Shown: piece after piece, positions 23,826-30,609 of the stretch
Layout: each line of letters begins with the position of its first letter
Position numbering within the stretch: the stretch's first letter is position 1
NCBI RefSeq assembly: GCF_018614415.1
Contig: NZ_JAGGOO010000090.1
Coordinates: 1-32,961, forward strand
Direction: 5' to 3'
DNA: 32,961 bases
Source of the DNA: Streptomyces sp. ISL-12
Lineage (GTDB): Bacteria; Actinomycetota; Actinomycetes; Streptomycetales; Streptomycetaceae
The notes under the pieces: model-generated
Seen by the model: the letters and a program-made list of their open reading frames with translations, nothing else
Databases searched by the model: none
Told to the model about the DNA's origin: nothing
Made by a program: the position numbers and the translations under genes

Positions 23826-24560
23826 ATGACGATCGAAGCCGTGGTCTGGGACGTCGACGACACCCTCTTCGACTACACCTCCGCGGACCGCGAGGGCATG
23901 CGCGCCCACCTCGTGGCGGAGGGGCTGCTCGACCGGTACGGAAGCGCCGAGGAGGCCCTGACCCAGTGGCGGGCGGTCACCGATGCCCAGTGGGCCCGGT
24001 TCGCGGCCGGCGAGGTCGACTTCGTCACCCAGCGGCGCGACCGCACCCGGGTCTTCCTGGACCGCCCGGAGCTGACCGACACCGAGGCCGACGACTGGTT
24101 CGACCGCTACCTGGCGCACTACGAGGCCGCCTGGGCCCTCTTCCCGGACGTCCTGCCCGTCCTCGACGCCCTCGCCGCCAGCCACCGGCACGCCGTGCTC
24201 TCCAACTCCAGCCTCACCGTCCAGGACCGCAAACTGCGCGTCCTCGGCGTCCACGACCGCTTCGAGGCCATCCTGTGCGCCGCCGAGCTGGGCGTCTCCA
24301 AGCCCGACCCCGGCGCCTTCCTGGCCGCCTGCGGAGCGCTCTCCCTCGCCCCGGACCAGGTCGCCTACGTCGGCGACCACCCGGAGATCGACGGCCGGGG
24401 CGCCGCCGACGCCGGGCTGCTGTCGGTCTGGCTCGACCGGGGCGGCGTGTACGCGACCGTCGACCCGCCCGTCGGCCCGCGCCGCATCGCGTCCCTCGCG
24501 GAACTCCCCTCGCTCCTCGGTGGGGATACTCGTTTTGGAGCCCCGTCCACCTTCGGGTAA
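23826..24560 (+). CDS. HAD-superfamily hydrolase (phosphatase-like)
   Basis: 244 residues. Motif I is WDVDDTLFDY, with nucleophile Asp9 and acid/base Asp11. Motif II is LSNSS, motif III the Lys of SKPDP, and motif IV GDHPEIDGRGA. A helical cap (about 18-100) lies after motif I, so this is a subfamily I (2-haloacid dehalogenase/phosphoglycolate phosphatase-like) member. The substrate is unknown. ATG 23826 is used; its ribosome site (CGGGGA) is moderate. It stands alone between the gltX terminator and the tRNA genes. Confidence 0.93.
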   Translation: MTIEAVVWDVDDTLFDYTSADREGMRAHLVAEGLLDRYGSAEEALTQWRAVTDAQWARFAAGEVDFVTQRRDRTRVFLDRPELTDTEADDWFDRYLAHYEAAWALFPDVLPVLDALAASHRHAVLSNSSLTVQDRKLRVLGVHDRFEAILCAAELGVSKPDPGAFLAACGALSLAPDQVAYVGDHPEIDGRGAADAGLLSVWLDRGGVYATVDPPVGPRRIASLAELPSLLGGDTRFGAPSTFG

Positions 24561-24563
24561 TGT
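24535..24563 (+). promoter_or_regulatory. Candidate promoter for the tRNA cluster
   Basis: TTGGAG (24535-24540), a 17-nt spacer, then TAATGT (24558-24563), which overlaps the stop codon of the HAD gene. Spacing is ideal for the main vegetative sigma factor. The first tRNA starts at 24654, leaving a ~85-nt leader to be trimmed. Confidence 0.45.
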
Positions 24564-24653
24564 TCTTCCTGCGCCGCCGGGGAGCGGGCTGAAAGGCCGG
24601 AACCGAAAGCGCGAAACTAGAACAAGATCCCCAGCACGGGGCTTGCGTTCCAG

Positions 24654-24725
24654 TGGCCTATGGTGTAATTGGCAGCACGACTGATTCTGGTTCAGTTAGT
24701 CTTGGTTCGAGTCCAGGTAGGCCAG
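24654..24725 (+). tRNA. tRNA-Gln (anticodon CTG), first copy
   Basis: 72 nt. The acceptor TGGCCTA pairs with TAGGCCA, and G73 follows. The anticodon arm ACTGA-TTCTGGT-TCAGT places CTG at 34-36; the T-arm has the GGTTCGAGTCC block. CCA is not encoded. First of five genes in the cluster. Confidence 0.97.
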
Positions 24726-24746
24726 CTCGCAGAGCTCATCTGCAAA

Positions 24747-24819
24747 GCCCCCGTTGTGTAGCGGCCTAGCACGCTGCCCTCTCAAGGCAGTAGCGCCGGT
24801 TCGAATCCGGTCGGGGGTA
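24747..24819 (+). tRNA. tRNA-Glu (anticodon CTC), first copy
   Basis: 73 nt. Acceptor GCCCCCG pairs with CGGGGGT (first pair G-U), with A73. The anticodon stem CTGCC/GGCAG encloses CTCTCAA, giving anticodon CTC; the T-arm is CCGGTTCGAATCCGG. CCA is not encoded. It differs from the two other Glu copies by one compensated stem pair. Confidence 0.97.
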
Positions 24820-24848
24820 CGGTGATCCACTTCATGGTGATCGCTAGG

Positions 24849-24921
24849 GCCCCCGTTGTGTAGCGGCCTAGCACGCCGCCCTCTCAAGGCGGTAGCGCCG
24901 GTTCGAATCCGGTCGGGGGTA
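24849..24921 (+). tRNA. tRNA-Glu (anticodon CTC), second copy
   Basis: 73 nt with the same fold as the first copy. The anticodon stem is CCGCC/GGCGG, i.e. one T-A pair replaced by C-G. CCA is not encoded. Confidence 0.97.
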
Positions 24922-24941
24922 CTGTCTGGTCTAAACCACAT

Positions 24942-25013
24942 TGGTCTATGGTGTAATTGGCAGCACGACTGATTCTGGTTCAGTTAGTCTTGGTTCGAGT
25001 CCAGGTAGACCAG
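24942..25013 (+). tRNA. tRNA-Gln (anticodon CTG), second copy
   Basis: 72 nt, identical to the first Gln copy except that the acceptor is TGGTCTA/TAGACCA, a compensated C-G to T-A change. CCA is not encoded. Confidence 0.97.
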
Positions 25014-25041
25014 CTCGGACCTGCGGAAACGCAGGATCCAC

Positions 25042-25114
25042 GCCCCCGTTGTGTAGCGGCCTAGCACGCCGCCCTCTCAAGGCGGTAGCGCCGGTTCGAA
25101 TCCGGTCGGGGGTA
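25042..25114 (+). tRNA. tRNA-Glu (anticodon CTC), third copy
   Basis: 73 nt, identical in sequence to the second Glu copy. Last gene of the cluster; a hairpin with a following T-run lies ~20 nt downstream. Confidence 0.97.
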
Positions 25115-25132
25115 CGGGACGACGGCTCCTCG

Positions 25133-25153
25133 CCTCAGCGGAAACGCTTGAGG
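25133..25153 (+). terminator. Terminator after the tRNA cluster
   Basis: CCTCAGCG and CGCTTGAGG form a stem with a GAAA loop and one bulged T. TGGGGGGCCGTTTT follows, so a short T-run is present. It starts 19 nt after the last tRNA. Confidence 0.6.
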
Positions 25154-25240
25154 TGGGGGGCCGTTTTCGTTGTGCGGCGGGTGCGGGTCGGTTGGGGGCT
25201 GGGCGCGCCCGCGCGGCGGAGCCGCATATGTCACAGCCCC

Positions 25241-25258
25241 GCGCCCCTGGCGGGGCGC
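25241..25258 (-). terminator. Hairpin terminator downstream of ndgR
   Basis: GCGCCCC and GGGGCGC, 7-bp perfect arms with a TGGC loop, 45 nt beyond the ndgR stop on its strand. The 188-bp gap 25115-25302 otherwise contains only the tRNA terminator. Confidence 0.55.
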
Positions 25259-25302
25259 TGTACTCAAGGTTGGCCGCGGCGTTGAGGCCGACCCTGGGAT
25301 CG

Positions 25303-26019
25303 TCAGCTGGAGCGGCGCAGGGCCTCCGACAGGCGGCCGGCGGCGTCGATGACGGCCTGGGCGTGCATCCGGCCCGGGTGGCGGCTGAGGCGCTCGATGG
25401 GGCCGGAGACGGAGACGGCGGCCACCACGCGGTTGGACGGGCCGCGCACCGGCGCGGACACCGAGGCGACGCCCGGCTCGCGCTCGCCGATGGACTGGGC
25501 CCAGCCCCGGCGCCGTACGCCGGACAGGGCCGTCGCCGTGAAGCGTGCGCCCTGCAGGCCGCGGTGCAACCGCTCGGGCTCCTCCCAGGCCATCAGGATC
25601 TGGGCGGACGAACCGGCCTTCATCGTGAGCGTGGACCCGACCGGCACCGTGTCCCGCAGGCCGGACAGCCGCTCCGCCGCGGCGACGCAGATGCGCATGT
25701 CGCCCTGGCGGCGGTAGAGCTGAGCGCTCTCGCCCGTCACGTCACGGAGGTGGGTGAGCACCGGGCCCGCCGTGGCGAGCAGCCGGTCCTCGCCGGCCGC
25801 GGCGGCCAGCTCCGACAGGCGCGGGCCGAGGATGAAGCGGCCCTGCATGTCGCGCGCCACCATACGGTGGTGCTCCAGCGCCACGGCCAGGCGGTGGGCC
25901 GTGGGTCGTGCCAGTCCGGTCGCACCGACCAAACCCGCGAGGGTGGCCGGACCGGACTCCAGAGCGCTCAGGACGAGGGCCGCCTTGTCCAGAACGCCGA
26001 CGCCGCTACTGTTGTCCAT
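25303..26019 (-). CDS. ndgR: NdgR, IclR-family regulator of leucine biosynthesis and amino-acid metabolism
   Basis: 238 residues, standard IclR length. The winged helix spans about residues 6-65 (VLDKAALVLSALESG, then GLARPTAHRLAVALEHH as recognition helix). The effector domain follows (GDMRICVAAAERLSGLRDTVPVG and VVAAVSVSGPIERLS). NdgR of S. coelicolor, in the same place next to leuCD, controls leuCD and other amino-acid genes; the identification rests on this context plus family. ATG 26019 is the start of the conserved part; the frame stays open far upstream but that is shadow of leuC. It is divergent from leuC; a near-perfect 21-bp inverted repeat lies 13 nt before its start, suggesting autoregulation. 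Confidence 0.94.
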   Translation of the reverse strand: MDNSSGVGVLDKAALVLSALESGPATLAGLVGATGLARPTAHRLAVALEHHRMVARDMQGRFILGPRLSELAAAAGEDRLLATAGPVLTHLRDVTGESAQLYRRQGDMRICVAAAERLSGLRDTVPVGSTLTMKAGSSAQILMAWEEPERLHRGLQGARFTATALSGVRRRGWAQSIGEREPGVASVSAPVRGPSNRVVAAVSVSGPIERLSRHPGRMHAQAVIDAAGRLSEALRRSS

Positions 26020-26031
26020 GCAACGATACTC

Positions 26032-26052
26032 GCGTCTCACTCTGTGAAACGC
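26032..26052. promoter_or_regulatory. Candidate NdgR operator, inverted repeat GCGTCTCAC-TCT-GTGAAACGC
   Basis: The two 9-base arms match as inverted repeats at 8 of 9 positions. A third half-site, GTGGAACGC, lies at 26067-26075, in direct orientation to the right arm and 23 bp away (about two helical turns). The group lies between the divergent ndgR and leuC starts, as expected for an IclR-type regulator acting on both. The assignment to NdgR is inference. Confidence 0.6.
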
Positions 26053-26214
26053 AAGTTCAATTTTCCGTGGAACGCGCCACTCTGGAAGGCACCAAGTCAC
26101 AACGGCCCGTGACGTAAGGGCCTGGTGGCGGCAGCCCGGAAACCGGGGCGCGGGCGCCGCTTCCTCAAGATCTCTAGTTGGGCCGGCGAGCCGTTGCCGG
26201 CCGGAGGGAAAGCG

Positions 26215-27645
26215 ATGGGTAGGACACTCGCGGAGAAGGTCTGGGACGACCACGTCGTCCGGCGCGCAGAGGGCGAGCCCGACCTCCTCTTCATCGATCT
26301 GCACCTGCTGCACGAGGTGACCAGCCCACAGGCCTTCGACGGCCTCCGCAAGAGCGGCCGCGGCGTGCGGCGGCTCGACCTGACCATCGCCACCGAGGAC
26401 CACAACACCCCGACCCTCGACATCGACAAGCCGATCGCCGACCCGGTCTCCCGGGTCCAGCTGGAGACGCTGCGCAAGAACTGCGCGGACTTCGGCGTCC
26501 GGCTGCACCCGCTGGGCGATGTCGAGCAGGGCGTCGTGCACGTCGTCGGCCCGCAGCTGGGCCTGACCCAGCCCGGCACCACCGTGGTCTGCGGCGACTC
26601 GCACACCTCGACGCACGGCGCCTTCGGCGCGCTGGCCTTCGGCATCGGCACCTCCCAGGTGGAGCACGTGCTGGCCACCCAGACGCTGCCGATGGTCCGC
26701 CCGAAGACCATGGCGATCACGGTCAACGGCGAGCTGCCCGACGGCGTCACCGCCAAGGACCTGATCCTCGCGATCATCGCGAAGATCGGCACCGGCGGCG
26801 GCCAGGGCTACGTCCTGGAGTACCGCGGCGAGGCCGTCGAGAAGCTCTCGATGGAAGCCCGCATGACCATCTGCAACATGTCGATCGAGGCCGGCGCCCG
26901 CGCGGGCATGATCGCCCCCGACGAGACCACCTTCGCCTACCTCAAGGGCCGCCCGCACGCCCCCGAGGGCGCGGACTGGGACGCGGCGGTCGAGTACTGG
27001 AAGACGCTGCGCACCGACGACGACGCCGAGTTCGACGCCGAGGTGGTCATCGAGGCCGCCGAGCTGTCGCCGTTCGTCACCTGGGGCACCAACCCCGGCC
27101 AGGGCGCGCCGCTTTCGGCCGTCGTCCCCGACCCGGCTTCGTACGAAGACGCTTCGGAGCGCTTCGCCGCCGAAAAGGCCCTGGAGTACATGGGGTTGGA
27201 GGCCGGTCAGCCGCTGCGGTCCATCAAGGTGGACACCGTCTTCGTAGGTTCCTGCACCAACGGCCGCATCGAGGACCTGCGCGCCGCCGCCGAGATCGTC
27301 AAGGGCCGCAAAGTGGCCGACGGCGTACGGATGCTGGTCGTCCCGGGCTCCGCGCGGGTCGGTCTGCAGGCCGTCTCCGAGGGCCTGGACGCGGTCTTCA
27401 AGGAGGCCGGGGCCGAATGGCGGCACGCGGGCTGCTCGATGTGCCTGGGCATGAACCCCGACCAGCTCGCCCCCGGTGAGCGCTCCGCCTCCACCTCCAA
27501 CCGCAACTTCGAGGGCCGGCAGGGCAAGGGCGGGCGTACCCACCTGGTGTCCCCGCAGGTCGCCGCCGCGACCGCCGTCACGGGGCACCTCGCCTCCCCG
27601 GCCGACCTCGCCGCCGCCGACGCCCTCACGCCCGCTGGAGTCTGA
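26215..27645 (+). CDS. leuC: 3-isopropylmalate dehydratase large subunit
   Basis: 476 residues, aconitase family. It binds the 4Fe-4S cluster through Cys347 (GSCTNGRIEDL), Cys407 and Cys410 (CSMCLGMNPDQL). GDSHTSTHGAFGALAFGIGTS in the first third is also typical. With LeuD it converts 2-isopropylmalate to 3-isopropylmalate in leucine synthesis. ATG 26215 is chosen for the strong GGAGGG site 6 nt upstream and because MGRTLAEKVWDDHVV is the usual N-terminus; the frame is open 90 nt further upstream. leuD follows after 6 nt. Likely controlled by NdgR from the shared intergenic region. Confidence 0.97.
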   Translation: MGRTLAEKVWDDHVVRRAEGEPDLLFIDLHLLHEVTSPQAFDGLRKSGRGVRRLDLTIATEDHNTPTLDIDKPIADPVSRVQLETLRKNCADFGVRLHPLGDVEQGVVHVVGPQLGLTQPGTTVVCGDSHTSTHGAFGALAFGIGTSQVEHVLATQTLPMVRPKTMAITVNGELPDGVTAKDLILAIIAKIGTGGGQGYVLEYRGEAVEKLSMEARMTICNMSIEAGARAGMIAPDETTFAYLKGRPHAPEGADWDAAVEYWKTLRTDDDAEFDAEVVIEAAELSPFVTWGTNPGQGAPLSAVVPDPASYEDASERFAAEKALEYMGLEAGQPLRSIKVDTVFVGSCTNGRIEDLRAAAEIVKGRKVADGVRMLVVPGSARVGLQAVSEGLDAVFKEAGAEWRHAGCSMCLGMNPDQLAPGERSASTSNRNFEGRQGKGGRTHLVSPQVAAATAVTGHLASPADLAAADALTPAGV

Positions 27646-27651
27646 TCAGCC

Positions 27652-28245
27652 ATGGAAGCATTCACCACGCACACCGGCCGGGCTGTCCCGCTGCGCCGCA
27701 GCAACGTGGACACCGACCAGATCATCCCCGCGCACTGGCTCAAGAAGGTGACCCGGGACGGGTTCGAGGACGGGCTGTTCGAGGCCTGGCGCAAGGACGA
27801 GACCTTCGTCCTCAACCAGCCCGAGCGGCAGGGCGCCACCGTGCTGGTCGCCGGCCCCGACTTCGGCACCGGCTCCTCCCGCGAGCACGCGGTGTGGGCG
27901 CTGCAGAACTACGGCTTCAAGGCCGTGATCTCCTCCCGCTTCGCCGACATCTTCCGCGGCAACTCGCTGAAGAACGGCCTGCTCACCGTGGTCCTCGACC
28001 AGAAGACCGTGGACGCGCTGTGGGAGCTGACGGAGAACGACCCGCAGGCCGAGGTCACGGTCGACCTGGAGGCCCGCGAGGTGCGTGCCGAGGGCATCAC
28101 CGCCGCCTTCGAGCTGGACGAGAACTCCCGCTGGCGGCTGCTGAACGGGCTGGACGACATCTCCATCACGCTCCAGAACGAGCAGGACATCGCCGCGTAC
28201 GAGGCGAAGCGCCCGTCGTTCAAGCCGCGGACGGTCCAGGTCTGA
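27652..28245 (+). CDS. leuD: 3-isopropylmalate dehydratase small subunit
   Basis: 197 residues, the swivelling domain of the isopropylmalate isomerase. Hallmarks are NVDTDQIIPAHWLKKV near the N-terminus, the loop GPDFGTGSSREHAVWAL, and ISSRFADIFRGNSLKNGLL. It completes the active site with LeuC. It begins 6 nt after the leuC stop, so the genes form one operon, closed by a strong hairpin. Confidence 0.97.
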   Translation: MEAFTTHTGRAVPLRRSNVDTDQIIPAHWLKKVTRDGFEDGLFEAWRKDETFVLNQPERQGATVLVAGPDFGTGSSREHAVWALQNYGFKAVISSRFADIFRGNSLKNGLLTVVLDQKTVDALWELTENDPQAEVTVDLEAREVRAEGITAAFELDENSRWRLLNGLDDISITLQNEQDIAAYEAKRPSFKPRTVQV

Positions 28246-28292
28246 CCTTGAGGCCGTAGCGAGGTCGACTTTCGGCCACCCGCAGACACCCC

Positions 28293-28325
28293 CCGTACCC
28301 CCGATCGGACCGATCGGGGGTACGG
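28293..28325 (+). terminator. 16-bp hairpin terminator after leuCD
   Basis: CCGTACCCCCGATCGG (28293-28308) and its exact reverse complement (28310-28325) flank one A, 47 nt after the leuD stop. Loop closure would open the last few pairs. Confidence 0.85.
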
Positions 28326-28500
28326 CCGTGTCGGGGCCCGGACGGTGTCCGGCGAGGCGGCAACTTCCCACGTTACGCAGGTGGTTGGCGGGGTACGTGA
28401 GTCATCGGGCGGCCTCTTCGGCGGTGGTCCGAGGGGCCGTGTGGGGCGGCAGTTGCCCCCTGCGCAGGCGACAACTCGCCCCAGATGGCACAATCTGTGC

Positions 28501-28731
28501 ATGGAACACGACGGCCAACTCCAGCTCTATGCGGCGGTCGCGTCCCGGCTCAAGGAAGCGCACACAAGAGTGCGCGCACTGCAAGTCCCGGAGGGCGTAC
28601 GGATGGCGCTGACCCGGAAGCTGCTGGTCATTACGGCTGCGGCCAAGCACGATCCCGCCGGTGCGGCAAGGCGTCTGGAGCGGTTCACGGAGGATCTCGA
28701 CGAAGGTCGGTTCTCCGACGGGCAACGCTGA
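28501..28731 (+). CDS. Conserved-looking 76-residue helical protein, function unknown
   Basis: 76 residues, mostly helical and charged: QLYAAVASRLKEAHTRVRAL, then VRMALTRKLLVITAAAKHDP, and RRLERFTEDLDEG. It has no cysteine, signal or membrane segment. The start at ATG 28501 lacks a good ribosome site. CACAAT lies 11 nt upstream (28490-28495), so a nearly leaderless mRNA is possible; the frame is open further upstream and GTG codons there are alternatives. It sits between leuCD and hupS. I do not recognise a family. Confidence 0.7.
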   Translation: MEHDGQLQLYAAVASRLKEAHTRVRALQVPEGVRMALTRKLLVITAAAKHDPAGAARRLERFTEDLDEGRFSDGQR

Positions 28732-28787
28732 ACAGGCCGGGACAGTCGAGTCCGTTGCGGCACAAGGGTGATTAGCCCGTTTCGTGT

Positions 28788-28816
28788 TTGATTTGCGGTA
28801 TATATCTGCCTAACGT
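28788..28816 (+). promoter_or_regulatory. Probable vegetative promoter of hupS
   Basis: TTGATT (28788-28793), a 17-nt spacer, then TAACGT (28811-28816), within an AT-rich stretch that stands out from the genome. The transcript would start near 28823, giving a ~45-nt leader before GTG 28868. Confidence 0.6.
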
Positions 28817-28867
28817 GCGAAAAAGCTTGAACATTCTCGTTCTGGCGAGGTCTCCGAAGGGGAAGAC

Positions 28868-29512
28868 GTGAACAAGGCGCAGCTCGTAGAAGCGATTGCC
28901 GACAAGATGGGGGGGCGGCAGCAGGCCGCCGACGCCGTCGACGCGGTTCTGGACGCCATCGTCCGCGCGGTGGTCGCGGGCGACCGGGTCTCGGTCACCG
29001 GATTCGGTTCCTTCGAGAAGGTCGACCGCCCGGCACGCTACGCCCGTAACCCTCAGACGGGCGAGCGGGTTCGGGTCAAGAAGACCTCCGTTCCGCGCTT
29101 CCGCGCCGGTCAGGGCTTCAAGGACCTGGTCAGCGGGTCGAAGAAGCTCCCGAAGAACGACATCGCGGTCAAGAAGGCGCCCAAGGGCAGCCTCTCCGGC
29201 CCGCCGCCCACCATCTCCAAGGCCGCGGGCAAGAAGGCCGCCGCCAAGAAGACGACGGCCGCGGGGAAGAAGGCCGCAGCCAAGAAGACCACGGGCGCGG
29301 CGAAGAAGACGGCCACGGCGGCGAAGAAGACCACGACCACGGCGAAGACCGCCGCCAAGAAGGCCCCCGCGAAGAAGTCGGCCGGCACCACGGCGAAGAA
29401 GACCACCGCGCAGACGGCCCCGGCGAAGAAGGCCACGGCCAAGAAGGCGCCGGCCAAGAAGTCGACCGCGCGCAAGACCACCGCCAAGAAGGCCACCGCA
29501 CGCAAGAAGTGA
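28868..29512 (+). CDS. hupS: HupS-type HU nucleoid protein with lysine-rich histone-like tail
   Basis: 214 residues. Residues 1-95 are an HU domain: MNKAQLVEAIADKMG, GDRVSVTGFGSFEKVDRPARYARNPQTGERVRV (DNA-binding arm with the intercalating proline in RNPQTG), and RFRAGQGFKDLV. From ~110 to the end it is a Lys/Ala/Thr tail of repeated AKK-TT and AKK-AP units, like H1-type histone tails. In Streptomyces this two-part HU is HupS, which compacts the spore nucleoid; mycobacterial HupB is similar. GTG 28868 is preceded by AAGGGG. A bidirectional hairpin ends the gene. Tail repeats are degenerate at the DNA level, so no simple tandem array is present. Confidence 0.95.
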   Translation: MNKAQLVEAIADKMGGRQQAADAVDAVLDAIVRAVVAGDRVSVTGFGSFEKVDRPARYARNPQTGERVRVKKTSVPRFRAGQGFKDLVSGSKKLPKNDIAVKKAPKGSLSGPPPTISKAAGKKAAAKKTTAAGKKAAAKKTTGAAKKTATAAKKTTTTAKTAAKKAPAKKSAGTTAKKTTAQTAPAKKATAKKAPAKKSTARKTTAKKATARKK

Positions 29513-29542
29513 CGGGCGGCGGCACCCAGGGCACTCACACGC

Positions 29543-29572
29543 CGGGCCGGACTCCCTCGGGAGTCCGGCCCG
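29543..29572. terminator. Bidirectional hairpin between hupS and the convergent 70-residue gene
   Basis: CGGGCCGGACTCCC and its reverse complement enclose a 2-nt centre (14-bp arms). It lies 30 nt after the hupS stop and 22 nt after the stop of the convergent gene, so it can serve both. Confidence 0.8.
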
Positions 29573-29594
29573 CGGCCTGTTCAGGAGGCGTCGC

Positions 29595-29807
29595 TCAGAG
29601 CGTCTGCAGCGTGATCAGCGTGATCCGCAGGCCCTCGCCCGGCCCCCGCGTCCCCTCGGTCTCGATCCGCACCCGCTGCCCGGGGCGCAGCAGCCGCAGG
29701 CCGCCCGCGTCGAACGCCGCCGCGTCGAACGGCACCGGAGTGCCGTCGTCCAGCAGCACCTGCCCGCAGCGGCTGTCGGGGTCGTACGTGTAAGCGGTCG
29801 CCTGCAT
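29595..29807 (-). CDS. 70-residue protein downstream of fbiD, possibly OB-fold/cold-shock-like
   Basis: 70 residues: a first half rich in beta-strand patterns (ATAYTYDPDSRCGQVLLDDG, TPVPFDAAAFDAGGLRLL) and an end GQRVRIETEG, then ITLITLQTL. The order (short strands, G-x-V-L-x-D-D-G, F-D-x-x-A-F, G-Q-R-V-x-x-E) recalls cold-shock domains, but the RNA-binding aromatic motifs are not evident, so this is only a likeness. It starts 9 nt after the fbiD stop on the same strand and is probably translated from the same mRNA. The terminator follows 22 nt after its end. It is easily missed because of its size. Confidence 0.65.
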   Translation of the reverse strand: MQATAYTYDPDSRCGQVLLDDGTPVPFDAAAFDAGGLRLLRPGQRVRIETEGTRGPGEGLRITLITLQTL

Positions 29808-29816
29808 GACGGCAGC

Positions 29817-30455
29817 CTACTGCTCGGCGATCAGCAACCGCGCCGCGGCCGCGGCCGTCCGCGGTCCCACCCCCAGCGCCAGCGCGGCGCGCAGATCCTC
29901 GCCGGTGTCGACGTCCTGCCGTACGGAATCCACCGCGTCGAGCCCCAGTTCCACCGCGCCCGACGCGCGGTGTCCGCGGCGGGAATCCGGGCCGAAGAAC
30001 GGGTCCAGTTCGCTGCCCGGGGCGGCGGCCAGCAGCGTCGTGCCGATCGCGGCCGCGTCCGGCAGAAAAGAACGCGGGAATTGTGCCGCCGCATTCAGTA
30101 CCCGGGCCAATTCGGCCGGCCGGAGCGCCGGGAGATCGGCGTTCAGCGCCGCCACGGGACTTCCGGGGCGCGAGGCCCGTACGGCCGCCGCCGCGTGGGC
30201 CAGGGCCGCGTTCAGGCCGCCGCCCGGCTCGTCGGCGACGACGCCGGCGCCGAGCGCGGCCAGCTCCCGACCCGCCCGGGAATCGTCCGTGACGACTGCC
30301 ACATCCGCCACCGCCGGGCAGGACAGCGCCGCCGCCACGGTGTCCAGGGCGAACGCCAGCGCGAGGTCCGGCCGTACCGCGTCGTCCGCCGTGTCCGACA
30401 GCCTGCTCTTGGCCCGGGCCAAGGGCTTCACGGGCACGACCAAGGTCCACTGCAC
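29817..30455 (-). CDS. fbiD: Phosphoenolpyruvate/2-phospho-L-lactate guanylyltransferase (coenzyme F420 synthesis)
   Basis: 212 residues, CofC/FbiD family. The N-terminus VVPVKPLARAKSRLS is the family's nucleotide-binding signature. LNADLPALRPAEL supplies the metal-binding acidic residue, and GTTLLAAAPGSELDPFFGPDSRRGH is a typical later block. The enzyme couples GTP to phosphoenolpyruvate (actinobacteria) or 2-phospho-L-lactate (archaea) as the first step to F420. GTG 30455 is the start of homology. It is divergent from plsC (154-bp shared upstream region without a clear promoter by eye) and precedes the 70-residue gene. Other F420 genes are not in the window. The older name for this gene is cofC. 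Confidence 0.92.
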   Translation of the reverse strand: MQWTLVVPVKPLARAKSRLSDTADDAVRPDLALAFALDTVAAALSCPAVADVAVVTDDSRAGRELAALGAGVVADEPGGGLNAALAHAAAAVRASRPGSPVAALNADLPALRPAELARVLNAAAQFPRSFLPDAAAIGTTLLAAAPGSELDPFFGPDSRRGHRASGAVELGLDAVDSVRQDVDTGEDLRAALALGVGPRTAAAAARLLIAEQ

Positions 30456-30609
30456 AGGCGATCCGTCCCTCTCTTGTCGCGCTCATTGTCACCCGGGGGC
30501 AGTGGTCACCAGGTGGTCGGGGCGTACCGTGTCCTCGACAGACCGGTGGCCCGGGGCGACACTTGTGCGGCTCCCCTGCCCCGCCCAGGCCCTAGAGGAA
30601 GGTGTCCGC

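Noticed and set aside
24654..25114. Repeated blocks as an insertion sequence or CRISPR
   Set aside because: The repeats fold as tRNA-Gln and tRNA-Glu with correct anticodons and compensated stem changes.
24654..25114. tRNA cluster as an integrated-element attachment site
   Set aside because: No integrase, direct repeats of tRNA 3' ends beyond the intact genes, or foreign-looking DNA follow the cluster in this window.
24696..25285. Small open frames across the tRNA cluster (both strands)
   Set aside because: They are translations of tRNA genes and carry repeated peptides only because the tRNAs are repeated.
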